Below the pieces are notes generated by a model, which did no database searches, was not told the origin of the DNA, and was given only the letters and a program-made list of their open reading frames with translations. 64,000 nt of DNA from Mucilaginibacter inviolabilis (GTDB lineage Bacteria > Bacteroidota > Bacteroidia > Sphingobacteriales > Sphingobacteriaceae), in NCBI RefSeq assembly GCF_011089895.1, contig NZ_JAANAT010000001.1, positions 620,001-684,000 of the forward strand. Direction: 5' to 3'. A program made the translations under genes and the position numbers. Positions 8,029-16,425 of the stretch are shown here, in pieces (the first letter of the stretch is position 1; every line of letters begins with the position of its first letter).

Positions 8029-8340
8029 TTAGTGATCTCCTTTTTCCTTTAATGCATCGACCAGTTCTTCGGCGAGTGGTTCGCTGGACATCCCATAACC
8101 ATTTACCAGTATTCCTTTAATATTATGCACAGTTGAAGAGATCGCATAGACTATAGCTTCATCTGCCGGGTCAGACATGCCTTCAAACCGGTAGTGTTTG
8201 TCTACCACAAATTCGTTAGGATGAACCTGCAAAGCGTTCTGATGACATTCCAGGCAATTCTCTTTGAGATTAAAATCTACGATATAGCCTTCCGACTGGA
8301 GTTTTTGGATAACTTCAGATAGGGTTGTCATGGTGTTCAT
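8029..8340 (-). CDS. small conserved Bacteroidota protein with CxxC, downstream of norB
   Basis: A 103-residue soluble protein starting MNTMTTLSEVIQKL, with the conserved ENCLECH stretch and KHYRFEGMSDPADEA. I recognise it as a small Bacteroidota family that databases often label phosphoribosylpyrophosphate synthetase; it is far too short for that enzyme and lacks a PRPP loop, so the label should not be trusted. The CLECH motif could bind zinc or iron. It lies downstream of norB on the same strand, separated by a strong terminator hairpin, so it is probably transcribed on its own. Confidence 0.75.
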   Translation of the reverse strand: MNTMTTLSEVIQKLQSEGYIVDFNLKENCLECHQNALQVHPNEFVVDKHYRFEGMSDPADEAIVYAISSTVHNIKGILVNGYGMSSEPLAEELVDALKEKGDH

Positions 8341-8520
8341 ATGTTTTTTATTTTAATGTAAAGTGTGTTCTCGAACTTCGAAACGTTGATTAAAAACGGC
8401 AACAAAGAGCTGCTACAGACTTAAACTTAGGCTAATCACCAATTATAAGTAACGGGAGTTAGTAAAATCATCCGCCATTTTTCGCAGCCGATCCCGTTTA
8501 AAAATAAAAACAATACATAA

Positions 8521-8552
8521 ATAAATTCTCCGGATTTCTCCGGAGAATTTAT
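8521..8552 (-). terminator. Rho-independent terminator of norB
   Basis: Perfect 13-bp stem (8521-8533 with 8540-8552, sequence ATAAATTCTCCGG) around a 6-base loop, just past the norB stop codon. On the minus strand it is followed by a T-rich tract, fitting an intrinsic terminator. Confidence 0.8.
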
Positions 8553-8567
8553 ACCTAAAAAGGGGAT

Positions 8568-10850
8568 CTACTTGTTTTGTTCTACTTTTTTGAGATCATA
8601 TTCATCTTTTTTGTAGCTCCAGCCGGTTGCCAAGCCAATTACGAAAATAGCAAGTGCCACTGTTCCGAGTGCAAAAATGGTATCACCGAACAATCGCATC
8701 CAGCGTAAGGTATTCATTAAGGGCTGCTGCATAAACTCGGCAGATCTTGCATACCACATTCCGTGATTAACGCTTGCTATGGTTTGCAATAATCCAATGG
8801 GCAACAGGCTCAATAAAAGCATCAGCATTAAGCCGATATTTATGCTCCAAAAGGCGAACCTGATCCAGGTGTCTTTCCACACATTTTGGCGGTACAACCC
8901 TTTTAAAACAAATAGCATCAAGCCGATCCCTAAAACGCCATATACGCCGAATAATGCCGCATGACCGTGTAAGGGAGTCGTATTTAAACCTTGCATATAA
9001 TATAAAGCAATTGGCGGATTAATTAAAAATCCGAATATACCTGCGCCTAAAAAGTTCCAGAACGCAACCGCAATAAAACAGTAGATGGGCCATTTATAAG
9101 CTTGTATCCATGGTTTAAGTTTACTGATCTTGTAATTGTGAAAAGCTTCAATACCAATAAAGACCAAAGGTACTACCTCTAAAGCGCTGAAGGAAGAACC
9201 TACCGCTAAAATCGCGGTCGGCGTACCGGAAAAATACAAGTGATGGAAAGTTCCTAAAATACCTCCTGACAGAAAAATTATGGTAGAGAAGAGTACATTT
9301 AGGGTTGCAAATTTCTCGTTCAACAATTTCATCCGGGTAAAAATAAACGCCATTACTACGGTAGCAAAAACTTCGAAGAAGCCTTCGACCCAAAGATGTA
9401 CTACCCACCAGCGCCAGTATTCTGCAACTGCCAGGTTACTTCTGCGCCCCCACATTAAGCCTGCAGCATAAAACAAGGTGATAGCTATAGAAGATACAAT
9501 AAACATAATTAGTAGATGCCGGCTGTTATTCTTGCTTCTTAAGGCAGGCATGATCGCCCTGGTCATCAAGATTAACCATAATATCAAACCAATAAACAGG
9601 AATATCTGCCAAAAGCGCCCTAAATCAACGTATTCGTAGCCTTGATGGCCGAACCAGAAGTTTTGTAGATAGCCTAATTTTTGCATGATAGCGTACCATT
9701 GACCAACCATAGAACCACCTACAATGATCAACAAGCAGATAAATAAAAAGTTGACGCCCAGTTTCTGGAATTTAGGCTCATAACCGGTCACTGCTGGCGC
9801 AATGTATAGGCCGGTGGCCAGCCAGGAAGTCGCGATCCAAAAAATCGCGATCTGGACATGCCACGTTCTGCTTAAAGAATACGGCATATAATCGGCTAAG
9901 GGGAACCCGTAAAACGCAGTTCCTTCAACCCCGTAATGTGCGGTGACCACTCCCAGAACAACCTGTAGCACGATCAGAACGGTAACGATCCAGAAATATT
10001 TGATCGTAGCCCGCATAGAGGGCGTAGGCTTAATAGAAAGTAAGGGATCCTCTACAGGCACTTCGTCAGAAGCCTGATCTTCTTCACTGTGTTGCGCATT
10101 ATAAAATGCTAAGATCCCGATCCCAAGAAGTAAAATAATGATACTGAAACCTGTCCATAACATGAGGTCTCCGGTAGCAATATTGCCCACCAAATTATCA
10201 TTCGGCCAATTGTGTGTATAGGAAACCGTTTCGCCCGGTCTGTCCGTAACACAGGCCCAGCTCGCCCAAAAGAAAAACATACCCATTAACCGGGCTTTAG
10301 CGGGATCTTTTATCGCATTCTTAGAAATAGCATATTCATTTCTTAGCTTATCATCATTACTGTTGTTCCCAAAAATACCTGCGTAATAATTGTTCAGGTA
10401 TTCAAACGCCTGAACTCTTACCGCTGATAGCTGCAGTGTTTTGGTGCCAGGGTCATAGGTATTTTTACGGATTTCCTTTTTTAGCCGCGTTTGCAAGACC
10501 ATCTGTTGTTCATCGGTGATCTTATCATAAGGTGAACCATAATCCGCTTTTGCCCAAGCATCCAGAATAAACAGCGACTCCCTATGCAGGTAATCGGCGG
10601 TCCAGTCAGGAGCGACATAAGCACCATGGCCCCATATCGAGCCAACTTCCTGTCCTCCGATACTTTGCCAAACATTTTGCCCATTACTGATATCATCGGC
10701 AGTAAATAAAACCTCACCGTTCGCTGAAACTACTTTTTCAGGAATGGGAGGCGCATTTTGATAAATTTTTACGCCAAAGTAAAGCAATACCATAAAAGAT
10801 AAACCTATGACAATGGCAAAGGTCATCCATAGTTTTTTGGGATTTTTCAT
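8568..10850 (-). CDS. norB: quinol-dependent nitric oxide reductase (qNOR)
   Basis: A 760-residue single-subunit NO reductase that reduces 2 NO to N2O with electrons from quinol, in the cytoplasmic membrane. Seen: the qNOR N-terminal periplasmic domain (QSIGGQEVGSIWGHGAYVAP) between helix 1 and about 13 further helices; low-spin haem His region SRTWHVQIAIFW; the FeB/haem b3 region VVHLWVEGFFEVFATV, with the glutamates typical of NO reductases; GTFHHLYFSG; and PLHGHAALFGVYG. The length fits qNOR. It is divergent from the oxidase/globin cluster and ends in its own terminator. A Crp/Fnr-like box lies about 185 bp upstream. Confidence 0.96.
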   Translation of the reverse strand: MKNPKKLWMTFAIVIGLSFMVLLYFGVKIYQNAPPIPEKVVSANGEVLFTADDISNGQNVWQSIGGQEVGSIWGHGAYVAPDWTADYLHRESLFILDAWAKADYGSPYDKITDEQQMVLQTRLKKEIRKNTYDPGTKTLQLSAVRVQAFEYLNNYYAGIFGNNSNDDKLRNEYAISKNAIKDPAKARLMGMFFFWASWACVTDRPGETVSYTHNWPNDNLVGNIATGDLMLWTGFSIIILLLGIGILAFYNAQHSEEDQASDEVPVEDPLLSIKPTPSMRATIKYFWIVTVLIVLQVVLGVVTAHYGVEGTAFYGFPLADYMPYSLSRTWHVQIAIFWIATSWLATGLYIAPAVTGYEPKFQKLGVNFLFICLLIIVGGSMVGQWYAIMQKLGYLQNFWFGHQGYEYVDLGRFWQIFLFIGLILWLILMTRAIMPALRSKNNSRHLLIMFIVSSIAITLFYAAGLMWGRRSNLAVAEYWRWWVVHLWVEGFFEVFATVVMAFIFTRMKLLNEKFATLNVLFSTIIFLSGGILGTFHHLYFSGTPTAILAVGSSFSALEVVPLVFIGIEAFHNYKISKLKPWIQAYKWPIYCFIAVAFWNFLGAGIFGFLINPPIALYYMQGLNTTPLHGHAALFGVYGVLGIGLMLFVLKGLYRQNVWKDTWIRFAFWSINIGLMLMLLLSLLPIGLLQTIASVNHGMWYARSAEFMQQPLMNTLRWMRLFGDTIFALGTVALAIFVIGLATGWSYKKDEYDLKKVEQNK

Positions 10851-11557
10851 GAAAATTGATTTTTAGGTAATTGATGATAGATTTTTAACATGGTTATGGA
10901 TCTTAGATTAGAAATCATAGGGACATTATTGAATAGCGCTCTTTGTTTAACAATAAAGGTGCTTGCTGCCCTGTTTTCCGCCAAAATAGTCATCATTCTA
11001 ATAGATAATTATGAGAAAACCTACCTAAAATTATGACATAAATCATATTTTTCCATGATTAGTTTTGATATTTTTATCCGTTTACCGCAAAGCAGGTCGT
11101 CTGCGTTTAATAAGATGATTAAACACTGCTATAAAATTTCCTTCTCGTGTTTTCCTGGAGTCACGATAATTGCTGCCGCCGTGTTGCTTGATATATCGAT
11201 CCTAAAACACGGTCCTGTAGATAGCTCACTATTCAAATAGGGCTTGCCAGCCGAAGTAAAAACAATTAAAACTTACGAGTAATATTTTCCCGTATGCACA
11301 TTCATGCATTGAATGTTTTGAATAAAAACCAGCGTATCAGCTTTGGGCATAAGCTGACATTATACCGTTGACATTGATTTTGGAATTTTTTAAGAAAATT
11401 TGATCGAATTACTGATCGAGCGGATGTCTGGCAGGCAGACTTATGTCTGTTTAAACGGGGGTAATTAGGCGAGAGCGAAAGCAATCCGTTCTGATTGCTT
11501 CAACTATTGAAACAAAGAAATGAATTAAGGGTAAAAAACGATGGTGACCAGGCTATT
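10851..11557. other. 707-bp intergenic region upstream of norB
   Basis: AT-rich region without a convincing gene; short frames on both strands lack normal composition. It contains the Crp/Fnr-like palindrome at 11034-11045 and an 8-bp hairpin (AAGCAATC, 11479-11486 with 11493-11500) near the right end. The norB promoter must lie here, but no clear TAnnTTTG element was found on the minus strand. Confidence 0.6.
11034..11045 (-). promoter_or_regulatory. putative Crp/Fnr-family operator upstream of norB
   Basis: TGACATAAATCA on the plus strand, TGATTTATGTCA on the norB strand: two TGAY half-sites spaced by four bases, the Crp/Fnr geometry. The same TGAT-N4-GTCA form occurs upstream of the efflux operon and of the Crp/Fnr gene in this window. 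Confidence 0.4.
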
Positions 11558-11776
11558 TCAATTCCGGCTGAAAAAGCGGTCAATGAAATCCTGCTGAAGT
11601 TTTTTCAGTTTCTTCTTACGTACCATTATCAGCAGCATCACGGCCAGTAAGGAAGAACCCGTCACTATATTGCACCAGAAAACGTAGGCGCCGGAATTTT
11701 TGCTAAAAAGCGCATACAGATTTACGCCGACGGTTATAGCTAAAAAACAGATAATAATTATTGAAATTGCTTTCAT
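11558..11776 (-). CDS. small two-helix membrane protein
   Basis: A 72-residue protein with two membrane helices (about 3-22 and 35-53) and a basic C-terminal tail (RKKKLKKLQQDF). It lies 28 bp downstream of the Nramp-like gene on the same strand, so co-transcription is likely. Not recognised; function unknown. Confidence 0.55.
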   Translation of the reverse strand: MKAISIIIICFLAITVGVNLYALFSKNSGAYVFWCNIVTGSSLLAVMLLIMVRKKKLKKLQQDFIDRFFSRN

Positions 11777-11804
11777 TCTCTTTGCTGATCGATGCTAAAA
11801 AGGT

Positions 11805-13097
11805 TTATAACGTAAACAATAGGGAAACAGCAGCGGCGCCCATTACTGCAAAAGTAGCCCAAAGAAACGACTTTGATAGCCAGCCGCTCTTAAATTCGCC
11901 CATGATAGTTTCATCTGATGCGATCCTGGCCACCAGAAAAAGCAATGGTACGGCAGCAATACCGTTCAGTACCGCAGTGTATACCAGGGCTTTCACCGGG
12001 TCTATACCAATAAAGTTGATGATCAGGCCGATCAGTGTCGAAATGGTGATAACTCCGTAAAAGCCGTGGGCACTCCTTAATTTCAGATTCAGGCTTGCAT
12101 TCCAGTCCAAAGCCTCGGAAACTGCGTAAGCTGCGGAGCCTGACAAAACCGGCACGGCAAGTAAACCAAGCCCGATAATGCCGATCGAAAAGATCAGTTT
12201 AGCCAGGAACCCGGCATTTGGAAAGGAATGCACCAGCGGTTCCAGGGCCTTCGCGGCATCCGAGGCGTTCTTCAGGTCTCTTATACCGCTGTTATGCAAG
12301 ACCGAAGCACCTACAAGGAGAATACACCAGGTCGTTATTTCTGAAATGATCATGCCCGCTGTATTGTCTTGGCGCATCGTGCTTATATGCTTCCAGCTAA
12401 TCCTCGGCTTCCCATTTTTTTGCAGCAATCCCTTGTCTTTCTCTTCCTCTACCTCCTGGGAAGCCTCCCAAAAAAACATGTATGGGGTAATAGTCGTGCC
12501 GAAAACGCCGGTAATGATAAAAAGGAATGCAAAACTAAATTCCACATGAGGGATGACTGAGGCTTTGGCCACGGTTAACCAATCCTGATGAACGATGAAC
12601 ACCGTCACGGGGTAAGACAACAGCGCCAGTGCCAGCCACTTTAAAATTTTGGAGTAGACCTTATAATTCGTAAAGATTTCCAGTATAAGGATACCTGCGG
12701 TAAACAATAGTGTCAGAACAACAAAAGGAACTGGAATAAGTAGTTGCGCCGCTGCCGCCATGGCACCGATATCTGCTCCAATGTTGATCGTGTTGGCTAT
12801 AACGACGAGGCCTACTACGCTGTACAACACCGGCTTGCTGTAATGCTGCCGGACAACAGCGGCAATTCCCTTGCCGGTAACCAATCCGATCCGCGCACAG
12901 GCCTCCTGAACGGCGATCATGAAAGGCAGCATATACAATGCCGTCCATAGCTGGCCAAAACCGAACTGCGCACCGGTTTGCGAGTACGTGGCGATACCTG
13001 AAGGATCGTCATCCGCTGCCCCGGTCGTCAGCCCCGGGCCAAGGACGGTTAAGAATTTCAGAAACTTATTTTTTTTCGCGGATCGTTTATCTGCCAT
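11805..13097 (-). CDS. divergent Nramp-family divalent cation transporter
   Basis: A 430-residue protein of about 11 membrane helices with the Nramp layout. In the helix-1 metal site the usual DPGN is replaced by DDDPSG (GAADDDPSGIATYSQ), and the helix-6 region reads GTTITPYMFFWEAS where classical MntH has an MPH-type motif. Loss of the metal-binding Met is a feature described for Nramp-related Mg2+ transporters and other divergent clades, so Mn2+/Fe2+ specificity should not be assumed. A hydrophilic loop near 210-240 (EVEEEKDKGLLQKNGK) separates helices 6 and 7. A small membrane protein follows. Confidence 0.85.
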   Translation of the reverse strand: MADKRSAKKNKFLKFLTVLGPGLTTGAADDDPSGIATYSQTGAQFGFGQLWTALYMLPFMIAVQEACARIGLVTGKGIAAVVRQHYSKPVLYSVVGLVVIANTINIGADIGAMAAAAQLLIPVPFVVLTLLFTAGILILEIFTNYKVYSKILKWLALALLSYPVTVFIVHQDWLTVAKASVIPHVEFSFAFLFIITGVFGTTITPYMFFWEASQEVEEEKDKGLLQKNGKPRISWKHISTMRQDNTAGMIISEITTWCILLVGASVLHNSGIRDLKNASDAAKALEPLVHSFPNAGFLAKLIFSIGIIGLGLLAVPVLSGSAAYAVSEALDWNASLNLKLRSAHGFYGVITISTLIGLIINFIGIDPVKALVYTAVLNGIAAVPLLFLVARIASDETIMGEFKSGWLSKSFLWATFAVMGAAAVSLLFTL

Positions 13098-13662
13098 GAG
13101 TCCAGGTTTATTTACGAGTCATAAAGATAGTTATCTCTGTTAGTCCCTGCTCTTTTATTTTCAAAGCGGGTTAAAATGTCTGCCGGGAAGTAAAATTACT
13201 CAAAGATACCTTAGATACGGTAAAACGGCTGGATACGCTCGATGATATGCGGCCATGACCTATCGCTATTCAAATATGATGAACGAATCAATGATACAAA
13301 AAAAACGCTGGTGAATAATATGGAGGCAACTGATCAGGGAAGATCAAACATCTGATTATAAAGTCGTAATACATTTCTTATAAGTCAGGACTATCCACAT
13401 ATTTCTTTCACTAAATCAAAAGACCTTCCCGGAATGCAGGTGCCGCATCCGTTTGGATAAATTTCCGTACTGAACAAAACTTCTCGTGCTTGTTTATGCG
13501 ACCGCTCCCCGCGTTCGCAATTCTGTCAATTTTCCATCATCTCATCTTAACATAAACAGGCCGTTCCGCTGAAATACGGCCGCGCTCTCCGCTCTATCTG
13601 CCGGGGACAGGCAGGATAATGCGTCCGATCGCTAACGGACTACTTCGCTGAAACTTTGCTTA

Positions 13663-13734
13663 GGCAGGCGTCGGCGGGGCAGCCTTCGGCCGGAGCAACC
13701 ACCGGCAGGGCATGCCCCGCCGACGCTTCCTGCC
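13663..13734. repeat. GC-rich inverted repeat
   Basis: A 14-bp perfect arm GCGTCGGCGGGGCA (13668-13681) pairs with 13713-13726. The pairing extends after a 2-base bulge through GGCAGG (13663-13668) and CCTGCC (13729-13734). The 31-base loop holds a smaller CCTTCGGCCGG element. Confidence 0.75.
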
Positions 13735-13798
13735 CAGGTTCCTTTCTTTTTCCTGCCAGCGGTACCACTGAGGTTTAGGGACCTCCGGGGGTGTTCCG

Positions 13799-13961
13799 CT
13801 TTTGACCTCTGCTTGAGGCAAATTTACCCCTCTTCAGCGCGCAAGGCCAAGTGAATGCCGTCAAAATTTTTTGCGCTGATACCACAAAAATTTTTGTGTG
13901 GCGGCAGCCTTGACGCGCTCTCCCCACGCGCAAGTGATTTGCCTCTATCAGAGGCCAAAAG
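13799..13961. repeat. 163-bp nested inverted repeat upstream of the element genes
   Basis: Outer arms of 25 bases (13799-13823 and 13937-13961) match at 22 of 25 positions. Inside, AGCGCGCAAGGC (13836-13847) pairs with 13907-13919 with one bulged base. At the centre is a perfect 16-bp palindrome CACAAAAATTTTTGTG (13883-13898). The whole region can fold as one long hairpin or cruciform. Confidence 0.75.
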
Positions 13962-14030
13962 CTAAGGACTGCCAAAGACGCCTTTGAAAAAAAATTAAAG
14001 GAAAAAAAGCAAAACACAAAACGCAAGAAA

Positions 14031-14465
14031 ATGGAAAAGCAACAATTCACGTACAGCATTCAATCACTCTTAGAGCAAAAAGACGGCAACGTTACAGGGC
14101 CAATGTCGCCAATGGAGTTTGCCAAAGAAATCGCCTTACAGGTTGGTTTCAAGTTTAACCGCCTCGCAAGGCTATGGTTTGCGGATGAACGCATCAACCA
14201 GCGCCATGAGGATGGCGGACTGACAGGACACGACACCCTGCTTATTGGCTCCGTGTACACCAATGACATTTGGCTGAGCCTGTGGGCAGACACGGGCGTT
14301 GGCGGTGTACCTATCGCTATGGCTTACCGCTCGGACGGCAGCATTGACTTTACAGACGTGTACCGTCAGCAGCACTTTGTATGCATGCTGAACCAACAGC
14401 AGGTAAAGGACATCTTCCAGTCCGTATTTGACGACCCCACCCAAATCAATATCAAAAACGCTTAA
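14031..14465 (+). CDS. hypothetical protein, first gene of the PRTRC element
   Basis: A 144-residue soluble protein, MEKQQFTYSIQSLLEQ..., with a regular mixed alpha/beta composition and no signal or membrane segment. It is not recognised. It opens a tight same-strand gene train (gaps of about 10-20 bp) that leads into the PRTRC genes and is probably part of the accessory set of a Bacteroidota mobile element. Confidence 0.65.
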   Translation: MEKQQFTYSIQSLLEQKDGNVTGPMSPMEFAKEIALQVGFKFNRLARLWFADERINQRHEDGGLTGHDTLLIGSVYTNDIWLSLWADTGVGGVPIAMAYRSDGSIDFTDVYRQQHFVCMLNQQQVKDIFQSVFDDPTQINIKNA

Positions 14466-14480
14466 CCTAAACTCAAAGCT

Positions 14481-14855
14481 ATGACACGTTCAAATATGCA
14501 CATCAAATTAACGAACGGCAATATTATTCAATGCGTTGCCGACAGCAGTAGCGCACCCGAACAGGGATGGGTAGTGGAAACACTCATTATCCCACTGCTT
14601 GCCCTTAACGATGCTGAAAAGGAACTTGCCCTCATCACCGAGTGGTGTACCATGAATGAACAGCGGGTAAATGCGGTTTACCGCTACATTATCAGCCTGC
14701 CAAGCAAGACCGTCCACTTTTTCGAGGAAAATTACAGCTACAGCGAGGATAAGTTCTATTTAGGCGATAACATCACCCATCGCTATGACGCGTACATCGC
14801 AAGCCATAACGCATTAGGTGAGTTGCTCAATGACATCAACGAAAATCCACTTTAA
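14481..14855 (+). CDS. hypothetical protein of the PRTRC element
   Basis: A 124-residue acidic soluble protein (MTRSNMHIKLTNGNIIQCVADSS...), 15 bp after the previous gene. No motif is recognised. Similar composition and spacing to its neighbours suggest the same operon. Confidence 0.62.
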   Translation: MTRSNMHIKLTNGNIIQCVADSSSAPEQGWVVETLIIPLLALNDAEKELALITEWCTMNEQRVNAVYRYIISLPSKTVHFFEENYSYSEDKFYLGDNITHRYDAYIASHNALGELLNDINENPL

Positions 14856-14865
14856 ACCCTGCGCC

Positions 14866-15414
14866 ATGAAAACGATACAGCTAAGACTATACCAATTCGG
14901 GGAATTGCCCGAAGCAGCAAAAGAAAAGGCGATAGCGGATAATGCGGATTTTAATGTCAGCTACAACTGGTGGGCCATGGTGTACGAAGATGCCCGTAAC
15001 ATCGGGCTGAAAATTACAGGCTTCGACCTTGACCGCGCCAATTACTGTAATGCGGAGTATATCCACGATGCGATATACACCGCAAGACAGATAACCATCG
15101 ACCACGGGGAACAAACAGACACCTACCGCATCGCTATTGAATTTCAGGAGAGCCGTGATTTGATTGTCACCACATGGTCGAAAGATGAGATAGGCGAATT
15201 TGAGCAGGTAGATGAAATGGACGAAGCCCTCGACAATTGCGAGAACAGGTTTCTCAAATCCCTTGCCCATGCCTACCTCCGCATATTGGACAATGAACAT
15301 GACCATCTGACGAGCGACGAAGCCATCGCCGATGCACTGATAGCCAATGACTATTGGTTTACCGCAGACGGAAAAATGGCGACCCATTTAGAAAAATTAG
15401 CATTAACCGCATAA
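14866..15414 (+). CDS. hypothetical protein of mobile elements
   Basis: A 182-residue acidic protein starting MKTIQLRLYQFGELPEAAKEKA. That N-terminal signature (LYxFxELPExAKEKA) recurs, as far as I recall, in phage and plasmid proteins of unknown function. The ATG at 14866 is chosen over a longer reading because the extra residues would overlap the preceding gene. No enzymatic motif is seen. Confidence 0.65.
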   Translation: MKTIQLRLYQFGELPEAAKEKAIADNADFNVSYNWWAMVYEDARNIGLKITGFDLDRANYCNAEYIHDAIYTARQITIDHGEQTDTYRIAIEFQESRDLIVTTWSKDEIGEFEQVDEMDEALDNCENRFLKSLAHAYLRILDNEHDHLTSDEAIADALIANDYWFTADGKMATHLEKLALTA

Positions 15415-15425
15415 AACCCAATAAC

Positions 15426-16007
15426 ATGAAAACGAACTTTTTTGAAAATATAGCCAACCTGAACGCCCCCGGCATTTGGACGATTGGCATCCAAAACGAC
15501 GAGAACGGCAATTTTACCGTATCTGCACTATACGCCCCTTTCAAATCTAACGAACCTGCCACAAAGATGATAACACCCCTTATCCACAGGGGGACGGCAT
15601 CCGACATGGACGAGGGATTTTTTGAAGCCACTGTAACGCAGGTGGATAGCCTAAAAGGTCTGTACAGCAACATCAAAGCGGTAACCGCAAGTGTAGATGC
15701 TGCCAAGAAAAAATTAGGACAGGGCAGTAAACCGCAACCTGCCAAACCTAAAGCCGAGGGCGGTACAGACGAGATTGAAGTAGGTGAGCCGAAAGCATCC
15801 GCAGAGGAAAAGCGCAAGGCTTATACGGATACCCTACGCAAAGTAGTGGAATTGAACGACCTGTGCAAATACGAGGATGCATTGGCCATCCTGCCATCGG
15901 TAGAGGATTATCCCGATAAAAAGGACGAACTCGAAAAAAGGCGTGCTGATTTGGAGCGTAAAAAAACACAGTACGCACAAGCCCTCCAATTATTTAATCA
16001 GGATTAA
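15426..16007 (+). CDS. PRTRC system protein E
   Basis: A 193-residue protein. The N-terminal half (FFENIANLNAPGIWTIGIQN, then a central ADAAKKKLGQG region) and the helical C-terminal half (DALAILPSVEDYPDKKDELE) match the layout of PRTRC protein E, which is always found next to protein C. The middle, about residues 100-125, is low-complexity and rich in K, P and E. Its molecular role is unknown; it is a component of the PRTRC cassette common on plasmids and integrative elements. It starts 11 bp after the previous gene. Confidence 0.75.
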   Translation: MKTNFFENIANLNAPGIWTIGIQNDENGNFTVSALYAPFKSNEPATKMITPLIHRGTASDMDEGFFEATVTQVDSLKGLYSNIKAVTASVDAAKKKLGQGSKPQPAKPKAEGGTDEIEVGEPKASAEEKRKAYTDTLRKVVELNDLCKYEDALAILPSVEDYPDKKDELEKRRADLERKKTQYAQALQLFNQD

Positions 16008-16018
16008 ACCATCGTACC

Positions 16019-16237
16019 ATGTTACAGACGACACAATTAGAAAGGATTTTTATCCATAAGGAAAACGGGCAGGAAGTCCGTTTGACCGACCCTAACGAAG
16101 CTATGAACCCCGATACGGTGCTGAACTTTTACACCGCTACTTATCCCATCCTGACCAACGCCCGTATTGTCGGGCCAGAGATAAAGGACGATATGATACA
16201 GTACCGCTTTGAAAGTACGATGGGCACCAAAGGCTAA
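16019..16237 (+). CDS. PRTRC system protein C, ubiquitin-like
   Basis: A 72-residue protein (LERIFIHKENGQEVRLTDPN...) of the PRTRC C family, which computational work by Aravind and colleagues placed among prokaryotic ubiquitin-like beta-grasp proteins. The chain ends in ...STMGTKG, so its last residue is glycine, as needed for adenylation by an E1-like enzyme without prior trimming. The E2-like (17389) and ThiF/E1-like (18114) genes follow. Conjugation to a target is inference; no target is known. Confidence 0.82.
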   Translation: MLQTTQLERIFIHKENGQEVRLTDPNEAMNPDTVLNFYTATYPILTNARIVGPEIKDDMIQYRFESTMGTKG

Positions 16238-16248
16238 ACCGCAACAGC

Positions 16249-16425
16249 ATGGAAACCAAGAAAATCAACAGGAAAGTAACCGTCATAGAAGATAGCACAC
16301 AATGGAAACTACATCAATTATTCGGGGAGTTCGTAGGGAAGTTAGACCGCTTACCCGATGCAAGAGAAGTTCAGCAAAACCCGCTAAGAAGCGCACCAAA
16401 GGAACGCACCGTAATGGTTTTCTGA
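16249..16425 (+). CDS. 58-residue protein overlapping the F-like gene
   Basis: ATG at 16249, 11 bp after the protein C stop, to TGA at 16423-16425. The product METKKINRKVTVIEDSTQWK... has a normal, mixed composition, while the overlapping frame of the next gene is Arg/Ser/Lys-rich here. So the coding frame of this stretch is probably this one. It may be a separate small protein or the true N-terminal part of the F-like protein joined by frameshift. No family recognised. Confidence 0.5.
   Translation: METKKINRKVTVIEDSTQWKLHQLFGEFVGKLDRLPDAREVQQNPLRSAPKERTVMVF

Larger units (their letters stand above)
13098..14030. other. gene-free leader region of the mobile-element module
   Basis: About 930 bp with no supportable gene. 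The left part (13098-13560) is featureless. The right part is unusually rich in inverted repeats (13663-13734 and 13799-13961) and ends 60 bp before the first gene of the element. It may be a structured untranslated leader, an origin of transfer or replication, or an element boundary. Confidence 0.6.

Noticed and set aside
8029-8340. Naming this gene phosphoribosylpyrophosphate synthetase
   Set aside because: The name circulates for this small family but the protein is about 100 residues and has no PRPP-binding loop.
11055-11240. 61-codon open frame on the plus strand upstream of norB
   Set aside because: Composition is not protein-like, there is no partner gene, and it covers the region expected to hold the norB promoter.
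13098-14030. CRISPR array or other short direct repeats
   Set aside because: Only inverted repeats are present; no regularly spaced direct repeats were seen here or elsewhere in the window.
13775-14059. 94-codon minus-strand frame across the nested inverted repeat
   Set aside because: Low-complexity Phe/Cys-rich start and overlap with the structured leader and the next gene's start; explained by the repeat sequence.
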